A stretch of DNA of 64,000 nt, taken from Streptomyces sp. SirexAA-E (lineage in GTDB: Bacteria > Actinomycetota > Actinomycetes > Streptomycetales > Streptomycetaceae). Positions within the stretch are counted from its first letter, which is position 1. Every line of letters starts with the position of its first letter. The notes beneath the pieces are model-generated. The model did no database searches, was not told where the DNA came from, and saw only the letters and a list, made by a program, of their open reading frames with translations. Location: positions 4,526,001-4,590,000 of the forward strand of contig NC_015953.1 of NCBI RefSeq assembly GCF_000177195.2, given 5' to 3'. The position numbers were made by a program, and so were the translations under genes. This document shows, one piece after another, positions 50,618 through 59,014 of the stretch.

Positions 50618-51709
50618 ATGACCATGCCTTCCTCCGCCTCGCCCGCCCCCGCCGCCGCGTCCGCCGAGCCCCTCGCCCCGGCCCCGCCCCGGCGGGAACA
50701 CCGGTACGACATCGACCTGATCCGGCTGCTCTGCTCCGTCGGCGTGATCCTCTGCCACACGGGCTCGGCGTTCGTGAACACGGCGAACCGCACCCCGGCG
50801 GACGGCCCGGCTGTCTACTGGGCCGGTCTGGTGGCCGACTCGGCGGGCCGCTTCGCCGTCCCGCTCTTCTTCGCCATCGCGGGCTGGGTGGTCCTGGTCG
50901 GCGCCCCGCCCAAGGACGGCGCCCGGCTGCGGCAGCGCGTCGTGCGGATCGTCGTGCCGCTCGCGGTGTGGACGGCGGCCTACCTGGTGTGGGGCCGCCT
51001 GCGCGGCACCGACGACGGCCCGGCCGGCGAGCTGGCCCTCGACGCCGTGTTCGCCTCGGTCCGGCCCGCCTACCACCTCTGGTACCTCTACGCCTACGTC
51101 CCCGTGATCATGCTCCTGGCCTTCGTCGTGCTGGTCAGGGCGGGCAGACGCCCCTGGGGCGTGGGCGCGGTCCTGCTGGTCCTGGCGGCGGCCCCGTCGC
51201 TCCTCGGCGACCTGGCCGACGTCACCGGCCGTGAACTCCCGCGCTTCGGCTGGACCTTCGGTCCGTACCAGCTGATCTACGCGGTGCTCGGGGCGCTGCT
51301 CCTCGCCGCGCCGGCCGGTACGTTCGGGCGGAGGCGTCCGCCGTGGGTGCTGCTCGCCGCGGCGGGCCTGGCGGCGGTGGTCGTCCACCAGCACGAGGTG
51401 CACTACGCGATCCCCTACGCCCACGTGCTCGTGGCGCTGTTCAGCTTCGGCGTCCTGGCCGCCCTGCACGGGCTGCGGGTCCCGGAGCGCCTGCGCCCCG
51501 CCCTGACGCGGCTGGCCGACGCGTCGTTCGGGGCGTACCTGGTGCACGTGCTGGTCCTCGGCGTCCTCACGGACGCCCTCGTCTCGGCCGACCTGGGCCG
51601 CGCGGCCGCCGCCGCCCTCGTCGTCGGGGTGGCGACGGCCACGACGCTGCTGTCCTTCGGCGCCGCCCTGCTCTGGCGCCGGGCCGGGGCGGGGCGGTTC
51701 CTCGGCTGA
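50618..51709 (+). CDS. acyltransferase family 3 membrane protein (OafA/WecH-like)
   Basis: 363 residues, about ten membrane helices. YDIDLIRLLCSVGVILCHTGSAF near residue 30 carries the arginine and histidine that mark acyltransferase-3 proteins, and FAVPLFFAIAGWVVL follows. The C-terminal SFGAYLVHVLVLGVL is also typical. Likely transfers an acetyl or similar group to the surface polymer made by this cluster. The start lies 6 bases after the pyruvyltransferase stop. Convergent with the second polysialyltransferase-family gene 23 bases away. Confidence 0.88.
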   Translation: MTMPSSASPAPAAASAEPLAPAPPRREHRYDIDLIRLLCSVGVILCHTGSAFVNTANRTPADGPAVYWAGLVADSAGRFAVPLFFAIAGWVVLVGAPPKDGARLRQRVVRIVVPLAVWTAAYLVWGRLRGTDDGPAGELALDAVFASVRPAYHLWYLYAYVPVIMLLAFVVLVRAGRRPWGVGAVLLVLAAAPSLLGDLADVTGRELPRFGWTFGPYQLIYAVLGALLLAAPAGTFGRRRPPWVLLAAAGLAAVVVHQHEVHYAIPYAHVLVALFSFGVLAALHGLRVPERLRPALTRLADASFGAYLVHVLVLGVLTDALVSADLGRAAAAALVVGVATATTLLSFGAALLWRRAGAGRFLG

Positions 51710-51732
51710 CGGCGGGCCCTCGCGGCGCGGTA

Positions 51733-53070
51733 TCAACGGCGGGCGCGGTCCCTGAGCGCACGCGCGCGGCGGGCCACCCGGCGTACGGCCGTGTTGCGGC
51801 GGAGAAAGGCGAGCCTGGCGGGCACCACCCCGGGAAGGGCGAGCGAGGCCAGACGGCGGCGCTTGAAGTAACGCCAGGTGTGGCCGTCCAGGTGCGCGGC
51901 GAGATAGCGCTCGGCCGCAGGCCGCAGGTCCCGGCCGGTCTTCGGCCGCATCGCGAAACCGACGGCCGACACCAGCCCGCTCAGCTCCGTCGCCGCGCGC
52001 CCCGTCCGGCCGGCGACCGCCGAGGCGTCGTCCAGCCGGGGCAGCAGGGCGTCGACGAGCGTGACCGGTATCCGCTCCTCGTGCTCGTACGGGGTGAGGC
52101 GCTCCAGGAGCGTCCCGGTCCCGGCCGTCGCCACGGGCAGGCGGTGGAACGCGGCTGCGCTCAGCAGCGCCGCCGAGGAGCAGCCGACGACCAGGGCGGG
52201 CCGCAGCCGCCGGAAGAGGACCTCGGCCGCGACGGGCACCGAGGCGTCCAGCACCGTGAGGCCGACGCCCAGCCGGGCCGCCTCGGCGGTCAGTGCCGCA
52301 CCGTTCCCCGCCGGGTCCCAGGGGTGCGGCGCGAACACCAGCCGGGTGTGGCCCAGTGCCGCCGCACCGCGCACCATCTCCAGGCGCAGCTCCCGTTCCT
52401 CTGCCGGGGAGAGGAGTCCGGACGCGGCGAGGGCCTGCCCGAGCAGCAGCGCGGGCGCCTCGACGTCCGGCAGATCGAGGGGCGCACCGGCCAGCTCCGC
52501 GACCACAGCGCCGATCGCCTCGTCCGGCACGGCCCGCGGCTCCACCCCGTACTCGGCCAGCAGCAGCGGCCGCAGACCGGGCACCAGGTCCGGATGGAAC
52601 AGCCGGCGAACCCGGGTGCCGGTCAGCGGGGGCACCTTGCCGTTGGTCGGCCCGTAGCAGCCCGGCCCGTCGGCGTACACATCGACCGGGACGCCGGTGA
52701 AGACCTGGGCGAGCGCCTGGGACGGGCCCGCGTGCGGGGACTCCAGCACCAGCTCCACGCCGTCGTCCCCGAGGCCCCAGGCCCGCCGGAAGTGGCGCTC
52801 CCAGAGCGGGACGTCGTCGGCACGGGGCTGCCACCCGGAGGGATGGAAGGGGGCGACGGCGTCGTTCCACGAGAACACCTCGTCGAAGCGGGTCCGCAGC
52901 CGCTCGAAGCCGGAGCTCTCCGCCGTGCCCGGCACGGCCTCCGGGGCGGGGGCGCCGTCGCAGAGCAGCAGGACGGTACGGTCCGCGCGGGGCAGGCAGC
53001 CGGCGTCGAGTGCGGCGGCGAGCGTCACCGTCCCGGCGAGGGAGGACGCGAGAAGGATCCGGGTGGTCAC
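51733..53070 (-). CDS. alpha-2,8-polysialyltransferase-family glycosyltransferase (copy B)
   Basis: 445 residues, paralogue of the gene at 45475 along its whole length: TRILLASSLAGTVTLAAALDAG, VYADGPGCYGPTNGKVPPL, PDLVPGLRPLLLAEYGV, RLVFAPHPWDPAGNG with the HP motif, LVVGCSSAALLSAAAFH and YFKRRRLASLALPG. The GTG start overlaps the stop of the GT2 gene (GTGA), the same gene order as in copy A. Probably transfers a CMP-activated nonulosonate; which step differs from copy A is unknown. Confidence 0.85.
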   Translation of the reverse strand: MTTRILLASSLAGTVTLAAALDAGCLPRADRTVLLLCDGAPAPEAVPGTAESSGFERLRTRFDEVFSWNDAVAPFHPSGWQPRADDVPLWERHFRRAWGLGDDGVELVLESPHAGPSQALAQVFTGVPVDVYADGPGCYGPTNGKVPPLTGTRVRRLFHPDLVPGLRPLLLAEYGVEPRAVPDEAIGAVVAELAGAPLDLPDVEAPALLLGQALAASGLLSPAEERELRLEMVRGAAALGHTRLVFAPHPWDPAGNGAALTAEAARLGVGLTVLDASVPVAAEVLFRRLRPALVVGCSSAALLSAAAFHRLPVATAGTGTLLERLTPYEHEERIPVTLVDALLPRLDDASAVAGRTGRAATELSGLVSAVGFAMRPKTGRDLRPAAERYLAAHLDGHTWRYFKRRRLASLALPGVVPARLAFLRRNTAVRRVARRARALRDRARR

Positions 53071-54050
53071 GCGGCGGCCGTCCTCTTCGTGAGGACGGCT
53101 CGGCGGCGCAGCCCGCGCACCCGGCTCGCCCGCTGTACGTCCATGGAGTCGAGGGCCTCGTCCAGCAGCCGCTGGGGCAGGCGTCCCAGGGCCGCCGCGC
53201 CGCGGGACCGCAGCTCGCGTGCCACGGCCGGTTCGAACGCGTCGACGGCGCCCAGGTGATGGGCGATGACGGCGCAGTAGGTGCGTACGGCCTTGGGCAG
53301 CAGCAGGTCCGCGTCGCGGTCCGCGGCCGTGTCCGTGACGACCTGGTCGTACGCCCGGAGGAAGTCGAGCCGGCGCACATCGCCGATCTGGGTGAGCGAG
53401 GTGGCCACCCCCCGCCGGTAGAAGTGGCTCAGCAGCCCCAGCACGGCGAAGGACTCCGCCTCACGGTGCAGCCGCCAGATCCACGGCCGGTCCTCGGCGG
53501 TGCGCAGCCCGTCGGTGAAGTGCAGCAGCCCCCGGTCCAGGAGGCGGCGGTGGTACAGCCCCGCCCAGGCGAACGCGTAGTCCACCGAGGTGGTGCGCGT
53601 GGCCGGCAGGATGGCGTCCCGGGGGTCGCCCACGACCCCGCGCGGACCGTGCGGAACCCGCCGGACCGTCCGCGCCCTGCCGTTCGCCCGGACATGGTCC
53701 GTGCGGACGAAGTCGCAGCCCAGCGCCTCGGTCAGGGCCAGCAGCCGGGCGTAGTGCCCGGGGGCGACCCAGTCGTCGCCGTCCAGGAAGGCGATGTACC
53801 GGCCGCGTGCGGCGTCCAGACCCGTGTTGCGCGCGGTCGCCAGACCGCCGTTGGTCTCGTGCCGGCGCAGCACCGCCCCGGGGAGCTCGTCCTCGGCCCG
53901 GCGCAGCAGTCGGGCCGTCCCGTCGGTCGAACAGTCGTCGACGAGGATGAATTCGAAATCCTCCCGGGCATTGGCCCGCAGGCTTCTCAGGGTGTCGGAC
54001 GCATAGGCCCGCACGTTGTAGAACGGCACGATGACGGAGAGCTTGACCAC
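53067..54050 (-). CDS. family 2 glycosyltransferase of the surface-polymer cluster (copy B)
   Basis: 327 residues, paralogue of the gene at 44506. VKLSVIVPFYNVRAYASDTLRSL, LVDDCSTDGTARLL, GGLATARNTGLDAARGRYIAFLDGDDWVAPGHY with DGDD, and RRGVATSLTQIGDVRRLDF. GTG 54050 is chosen with GAGGT just upstream; GTG 54059 is possible. Divergent from the gene at 54259 across a 208-base gap that carries two GGTGAAnCGGTG-like repeats, which may be part of the cluster's control region. Confidence 0.9.
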   Translation of the reverse strand: MVKLSVIVPFYNVRAYASDTLRSLRANAREDFEFILVDDCSTDGTARLLRRAEDELPGAVLRRHETNGGLATARNTGLDAARGRYIAFLDGDDWVAPGHYARLLALTEALGCDFVRTDHVRANGRARTVRRVPHGPRGVVGDPRDAILPATRTTSVDYAFAWAGLYHRRLLDRGLLHFTDGLRTAEDRPWIWRLHREAESFAVLGLLSHFYRRGVATSLTQIGDVRRLDFLRAYDQVVTDTAADRDADLLLPKAVRTYCAVIAHHLGAVDAFEPAVARELRSRGAAALGRLPQRLLDEALDSMDVQRASRVRGLRRRAVLTKRTAAA

Positions 54051-54258
54051 GCACCTCACGCTAGGCGCGCGCCCGGCCCTTTCCTTTTCCTGAACGGGTA
54101 CGGCAGGTGAACGGTGGGGAGCGGGCGGGTGAATCGGTGCGCACGGCGGGCCTTTCACGGCGGCACGCCGACCGATTCCCCGTCCGTCGGCTGGCTGTTA
54201 ACCATTTGTTGCCGTCGCGTTGGGCCGCGCATCGAAATGGCTTCCTAACTTCTAGGAC

Positions 54259-55650
54259 GTGCCCCCACGTACCAGCAATGCGGCCGATCAGGCCCCCGTC
54301 CCCGCCTCGCCCCCGAGCGCCCTGCGGGTCGCCGTCCTCGCCGACTCCGACACCCGGTGGAAGTGGGGCGCGCTCACCGCGCGCCGCCTGACCGCCCCGG
54401 GCGCCGGGTCCGGCGAGGACGGCGCCCGCCCGGTCGAGGTCAGCGGACTGCTGCTGCGGGGCCGGGCCACCCCCACCCCCCGGCAGCTCGCCGAGGTCGG
54501 CGAGGTCGGTGTGGACGCCGGCCGGGTGCGCGAGGTGACCGCCGTCGAGTTCCTGCACGCCGTACGGGACGAGGGGTACGACGTCGTCGTCCTCGCCCTC
54601 GTCGGCGGCGCCGTCCAGGCGATGCTGCACGGCCTGGCCGCGCTCCGCCTGCCCCGCAGGCCCGTCCTCGTCACCGGTTACGTCGGCGTCGTCTACGAGA
54701 AGCTCGCCGACGGGCTGCTCCTGCGGCACGGCGCGGACGTCGTCCTCGCCAACTCCCGCCACGACGCGGAACGTTTCCGCGCGGTGTACGAGGGTGTCGG
54801 CGCCGACGCGTCGGCCGTCACCGAGGCCGCCCTGCCGTTCCTCGGCGGCGAGCCGTACCGCCCCGAGGAAGGCCGCGACACGGTCGTCTTCGCCGCCCAG
54901 CCGTCCGTGCCGGCATCCCGCGCCGACCGCACCTACCTGCTGCGCAGGCTCGTCGAGCACGCCCGGCTCCACCCGGACCGCGAGGTGCTGCTCAAGCTGC
55001 GCTCCAAGCCGGGCGAGCACACCACCCACATCGAGGAACTGCCCTACCAGCGCCTCGCCGAGCGCCTCCCGGGCGGCCTGCCGCCCAACTTCCGCCTCGT
55101 GTACGGGCACATGGGCGAGGTCTTGGACCGCACCGACCTGCTGGTCACGGTCTCCTCGACGGCCGCCCTGGAGTCCCTGCACCGCCGCATCCCGACGGCG
55201 GTCCTCTCCGACCTCGGCGTACGCGAAGCCCTCGGCAACCACCACTTCGTCGGATCGGGCCTGATCACCTCCTGGGACCGGCTCGACGACGGGCACCGCC
55301 CGCACCCCGACGAGGAGTGGCTGTCCGGCCAGGGCGTCGCCGCCGACGGCGCGTACGCCACCGCCTACGACACCGCACGCGCCCGGGTCGGCGCACTGCT
55401 CGCGGCCGGCGCCCTCCCCGCCGTCGCGCCGTACTACACGCCCGCCTCGGCCCCCGGATACCTGCCCGGCATCCTCGCCCGCCACCACCTGGCCCCCGAC
55501 GGCCACCCGCTGCCCGGCGCCGTGGCGCCCAAGGAGCCCGGCCGGGTCAGGGGAGCGGTCCGCGAGACCGTCCGCAACGCCGCACGCGGCGCCTACCGGC
55601 ACGGCGTCCAGCGCGTCGCCCCGGTGATCCGCCGGATGGGGGAGCTGTGA
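54259..55650 (+). CDS. putative glycosyltransferase (DUF6716-like)
   Basis: 463 residues. A GT-B-like protein: RVAVLADSDTRWKWGALTARRL near residue 22, VVVLALVGGAVQAML near 112, TGYVGVVYEKLADGLLLRHGADVVLANS near 138, LLKLRSKPGEHTTHIEE near 243 and LLVTVSSTAALESLHRRIPTAVLSDLGVREALGNHHF near 295, a nucleotide-sugar-binding pattern. I believe actinobacterial homologues carry the DUF6716 label, next to neuA/neuB genes. GTG start without a clear Shine-Dalgarno; TAACTT at 54246-54251 lies close upstream. The C-terminus is basic. Confidence 0.75.
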   Translation: MPPRTSNAADQAPVPASPPSALRVAVLADSDTRWKWGALTARRLTAPGAGSGEDGARPVEVSGLLLRGRATPTPRQLAEVGEVGVDAGRVREVTAVEFLHAVRDEGYDVVVLALVGGAVQAMLHGLAALRLPRRPVLVTGYVGVVYEKLADGLLLRHGADVVLANSRHDAERFRAVYEGVGADASAVTEAALPFLGGEPYRPEEGRDTVVFAAQPSVPASRADRTYLLRRLVEHARLHPDREVLLKLRSKPGEHTTHIEELPYQRLAERLPGGLPPNFRLVYGHMGEVLDRTDLLVTVSSTAALESLHRRIPTAVLSDLGVREALGNHHFVGSGLITSWDRLDDGHRPHPDEEWLSGQGVAADGAYATAYDTARARVGALLAAGALPAVAPYYTPASAPGYLPGILARHHLAPDGHPLPGAVAPKEPGRVRGAVRETVRNAARGAYRHGVQRVAPVIRRMGEL

Positions 55651-55670
55651 CCACCACCTCAGGAGCAACC

Positions 55671-56927
55671 ATGACCCCGCCACCGACCCCCACCGTGCTC
55701 GCCGTGATCCCCGCACGCGGCGGATCCAAGGGCGTACCCGCCAAGAACCTCGCCCAGGTCGGCGGCGTCCCCCTGGTGGCCCGCGCGGTCCGCGCCTGCC
55801 TCTCCTCCGCCGAGGTCACCGACGTCGTCGTCACCACCGACGACCCGGCGATCGCGGACGCGGCCCGCGCCGCGGCCGGTGCCCTGGGGGAGTCGGCACG
55901 GCTGCACTGCGTGGCCCGCCCCGCCGCCATCGCGGGTGACACCGCGACCAGTGAGGCGGCGGTCCTGCACGCCCTGGACGCCTACGAGGCGATGGCGCAC
56001 GGCCGCACCGCCGGTGTGGTCCTCCTCGTCCAGTGCACCAGCCCCTTCGTCAGTCGCGAGGACGTCGACGGCGTCGCCCGGGCCGTCGCCCGCGAGGGCG
56101 CCGACAGCGCCGTCACCGTCGCCCCCTTCCACGGCTTCGTGTGGCGCGACGGCAGCGCGGTCGAGGACGACACCTACGGCGTCAACCACGACAAGGCCGT
56201 ACGCCCCCGGCGCCAGGACCGCCCGCAGGACTTCCTGGAGACCGGCGCCGCGTACGCCATGGACGTCACCGGCTTCCGCACCCACCGCCACCGCTTCTTC
56301 GGCCACACCGCGCTCGTGGCGACCGACCCGGCACGGGCGCTGGAGATCGACGACCCGCACGACCTGGCCCGCGCCCGCGCCCTGGCCCCGCTCCTGGACC
56401 CCTCCCCGCTGCCGACCCGCGCGGACGTCGACGCCGTCGTGCTCGACTTCGACGGCACGCAGACCGACGACCGCGTCCTCATCGACTCCGACGGCCGCGA
56501 GACCGTCGCCGTGCACCGCGGGGACGGCCTCGGCATCGCCGCCCTGCGCAAGGCCGGCCTGCCGCTGCTGATCCTCTCCACCGAACAGAACCCGGTCGTC
56601 GCCGCCCGCGCCCACAAGCTCCGCGTCCCCGTTCTGCACGGCATCGACCGCAAGGACCTGGCGCTCAAGCAGTGGTGCGAGGAGCAGTCCGTCGACCCCG
56701 GCCGGGTGCTCTACGTCGGCAACGACGTCAACGACCTGCCCTGCTTCGGCCTGGCGGGCTGGCCCGTCGCCGTCGCCGGCGCCCACGACTCGGTACGTGC
56801 CGCGGCCCGCGCCGTCACCACCACACCCGGCGGCTCCGGCGCCATCCGCGAGATCGCGGCCTGGCTGCTGGGCCCCACCCTCACCGACTCCGAACCGACC
56901 CCTGCCACCACCACCCCCACCCAGTAA
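55671..56927 (+). CDS. CMP-nonulosonate synthetase fused to a HAD phosphatase (NeuA-KdsC-like)
   Basis: 418 residues. Domain 1 (1-240) is an acylneuraminate cytidylyltransferase with the P-loop-like VIPARGGSKGVPAKNL, VVTTDDPAIADAA and QCTSPFVSRED. Domain 2 (about 255-405) is a KDO8P-phosphatase-like HAD: VVLDFDGTQTDDRV, LILSTEQNPVV, the lysine in GIDRKDLALKQW and YVGNDVNDLPCFG. Such a fusion could dephosphorylate a nonulosonate 9-phosphate and activate it with CTP. Vertebrate CMAS has a similar C-terminal domain. ATG 55671 has AGGAG; GTG 55647 would give a GTGA overlap. Confidence 0.9.
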   Translation: MTPPPTPTVLAVIPARGGSKGVPAKNLAQVGGVPLVARAVRACLSSAEVTDVVVTTDDPAIADAARAAAGALGESARLHCVARPAAIAGDTATSEAAVLHALDAYEAMAHGRTAGVVLLVQCTSPFVSREDVDGVARAVAREGADSAVTVAPFHGFVWRDGSAVEDDTYGVNHDKAVRPRRQDRPQDFLETGAAYAMDVTGFRTHRHRFFGHTALVATDPARALEIDDPHDLARARALAPLLDPSPLPTRADVDAVVLDFDGTQTDDRVLIDSDGRETVAVHRGDGLGIAALRKAGLPLLILSTEQNPVVAARAHKLRVPVLHGIDRKDLALKQWCEEQSVDPGRVLYVGNDVNDLPCFGLAGWPVAVAGAHDSVRAAARAVTTTPGGSGAIREIAAWLLGPTLTDSEPTPATTTPTQ

Positions 56928-56939
56928 GGAAGCACCACC

Positions 56940-57875
56940 ATGAGCAACACCTCCCGCCTGCGCACCTTCGGCACCCGCACCGCCGGTCCCGGCCACCCCG
57001 TCTACGTCACGGGTGAGATCGGCATCAACCACAACGGCGACCTCGACAACGCCCTCGCGCTGATCGACGTGGCCGCCGAAGCCGGCTGCGACGCCGTCAA
57101 GTTCCAGAAGCGCACCCCGGAGATCTGCACCCCGCGCGACCAGTGGGACATCGAGCGCGACACCCCCTGGGGCCGGATGACGTACATCGACTACCGCCAC
57201 CGCGTGGAGTTCGGCGAGGCCGAGTACACCGCGATCTCCGAGCACTGCGCCGAGCGCGGCATCGACTGGTTCGCCTCCCCGTGGGACACCGAGGCCGTCG
57301 CCTTCCTGGAGAAGTTCGACGTCCCCGCCCACAAGGTCGCCTCCGCCTCGCTGACCGACGACGAGCTGCTGCGCGCGCTGCGCGCCACCGGCCGTACGGT
57401 CATCCTCTCCACCGGCATGTCGACGCCCCGTCAGATCCGGCACGCGGTCGAGGTGCTGGGCAGCGACAACATCCTGCTGTGCCACGCCACGTCGACGTAC
57501 CCGGCCAAGGCCGAGGAGCTCAACCTGCGCGTCATCAACACCCTCCAGCAGGAGTACCCGAACGTCCCGATCGGCTACAGCGGCCACGAGACCGGCCTCC
57601 AGACCACGCTGGCCGCCGTCGCCCTCGGCGCCACCTTCGTGGAGCGCCACATCACCCTGGACCGCGCCATGTGGGGCTCCGACCAGGCCGCCTCCGTCGA
57701 GCCGCAGGGCCTGACGCGCCTCGTCCGCGACATCCGCACCATCGAGGCCTCCCTCGGTGACGGCGTCAAGAAGGTCTACGAGTCGGAGCTCGGCCCGATG
57801 AAGAAGCTCCGCCGGGTCGCGGGCGTCGTCGCCGAGACCGAGAACGCGCCGGCCGCCGAGCCGGTCGCGGTCTGA
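56940..57875 (+). CDS. neuB: nonulosonate (sialic acid/Kdn) synthase, NeuB family, without SAF domain
   Basis: 311 residues. Condenses a hexose or N-acetylhexosamine (or its phosphate) with phosphoenolpyruvate to a nine-carbon acid. VTGEIGINHNGDLDNAL, AVKFQKR, STGMSTPRQI, CHATSTYPAKAEELNL, IGYSGHETGLQTTLAAV and ERHITLDRAMWGSDQAAS follow the NeuB TIM barrel. The protein ends right after KKLRRVAGVVAE, so the C-terminal SAF (antifreeze-like) domain of classical NeuB, which reaches into the partner's active site, is missing. AAGGAAG precedes the ATG; coupled to the synthetase gene 12 bases upstream. Confidence 0.93.
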   Translation: MSNTSRLRTFGTRTAGPGHPVYVTGEIGINHNGDLDNALALIDVAAEAGCDAVKFQKRTPEICTPRDQWDIERDTPWGRMTYIDYRHRVEFGEAEYTAISEHCAERGIDWFASPWDTEAVAFLEKFDVPAHKVASASLTDDELLRALRATGRTVILSTGMSTPRQIRHAVEVLGSDNILLCHATSTYPAKAEELNLRVINTLQQEYPNVPIGYSGHETGLQTTLAAVALGATFVERHITLDRAMWGSDQAASVEPQGLTRLVRDIRTIEASLGDGVKKVYESELGPMKKLRRVAGVVAETENAPAAEPVAV

Positions 57876-57886
57876 CGGGCCGACCG

Positions 57887-58930
57887 GTGAACCTCGCCTT
57901 CGTCGAGAGCCCGGTCCAGCTCCTGAACGTCCTGGAGTGGACCCACAGCCGGGGAGAACACGACAGCACGGTCGTCGTCGTCCTCCCCCCGGTCGACCCG
58001 ATGTCGCGCGGACAGCTGCGCAGGATGGCGGAGCTGGCCCGCGACGAGGGCACCGCGGTCCGCTGGCAGGAGGCGCGCGGGGAGACCGGCGCGCCTCTCA
58101 AGGCCCTGCGCGCGCTGACCGGACTGATCCGCAAGGCCGACCGCGTCGTCATCGGGGACCCCTTCTCCCGGTACGTGCAACTGCTGCTCTCCCTGGTCCG
58201 CACCCGCCGGGTCACGGTGGTGGACGACGGCACGGCCACCATGGAGTTCGTCGCCCAGCTGGTCCGGGGCGAACGCCTGGTGCGCTGGCACCGGCGCGGC
58301 GGCCGGGGCCCGCGCGAGCTGCTGCTCGCCCCGGTCACCACCGCGGCCCGCCGCAGCTTCGTGCCGTCGGCGACCCGTACGGTCGAGGTGTTCACGGCGA
58401 TGCCGGTCGGGGCGCCCGAGGGCGTCGTGGTCACGGCCAACACCTTCGCCTGGACCCGTGCCCGCTTCGGCCCGCCCTCCCTCACCAAGGGCGCCGACCT
58501 GGTCGGCACGTCGCTGGTGGAGACGGGCGTGGTCGACCCGGTCCCGTACCAGGAGGCGGTGGCCACCCTGGCCCGCACGCACGGGGCGACCCGCTACTTC
58601 GCACACCGGCGCGAGTCCGCGGACAAGCTCCACGCGCTGGAGGCCGCCACCGGCCTGGAGATCGTGCGCCCCGACCTCCCGCTGGAACTCATCGCCCGCC
58701 GGGGGCCGATCGGCCACACGGTCCTGAGCTTCCCGTCCACCGTGGTCCATACCCTTCCGCTGGCCCTGGCGGGCACGGGCGTGAAGGTCGCGGTGTGCGA
58801 CATAGCCCCGGAGTGGCTCCGCGACACGGCCTCCCCGCGCGCCCAGGGATTCCTGCGCGGCGTCACGGAGACCGCCCGGGACGTGCAGCGGCTGGCGCCC
58901 TGGCGGGTGACGGCCGTGACGGAGGGGTGA
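57887..58930 (+). CDS. putative GT52/polysialyltransferase-like glycosyltransferase
   Basis: 347 residues, GTG start 11 bases after the neuB stop. NLAFVESPVQLLNVLEW resembles the SPxQLLNxxE opening of LST/GT52-type sialyltransferases. RVVIGDPFSRYVQLLLSL, VTVVDDGTATMEF, YFAHRRESADKL and GHTVLSFPSTVVHTLPLAL follow the expected positions of acceptor and CMP-binding segments. Together with neuA/neuB directly upstream, a CMP-nonulosonate transferase is likely, but the family call is by eye. A short hairpin follows. Confidence 0.72.
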   Translation: MNLAFVESPVQLLNVLEWTHSRGEHDSTVVVVLPPVDPMSRGQLRRMAELARDEGTAVRWQEARGETGAPLKALRALTGLIRKADRVVIGDPFSRYVQLLLSLVRTRRVTVVDDGTATMEFVAQLVRGERLVRWHRRGGRGPRELLLAPVTTAARRSFVPSATRTVEVFTAMPVGAPEGVVVTANTFAWTRARFGPPSLTKGADLVGTSLVETGVVDPVPYQEAVATLARTHGATRYFAHRRESADKLHALEAATGLEIVRPDLPLELIARRGPIGHTVLSFPSTVVHTLPLALAGTGVKVAVCDIAPEWLRDTASPRAQGFLRGVTETARDVQRLAPWRVTAVTEG

Positions 58931-58939
58931 GGGCCTGGG

Positions 58940-58955
58940 GTCCCCGCCCGGGGAC
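58940..58955 (+). terminator. short hairpin at the end of the nonulosonate unit
   Basis: GTCCCC (58940-58945) pairs with GGGGAC (58950-58955) around GCCC, 10 bases after the stop of the last glycosyltransferase gene. Confidence 0.45.
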
Positions 58956-59014
58956 GCCTTGCCCCGGTACTCCGGCTGTAGACCGTGACCGGGCGTCGTG
59001 AGACGCTGCCCTTC

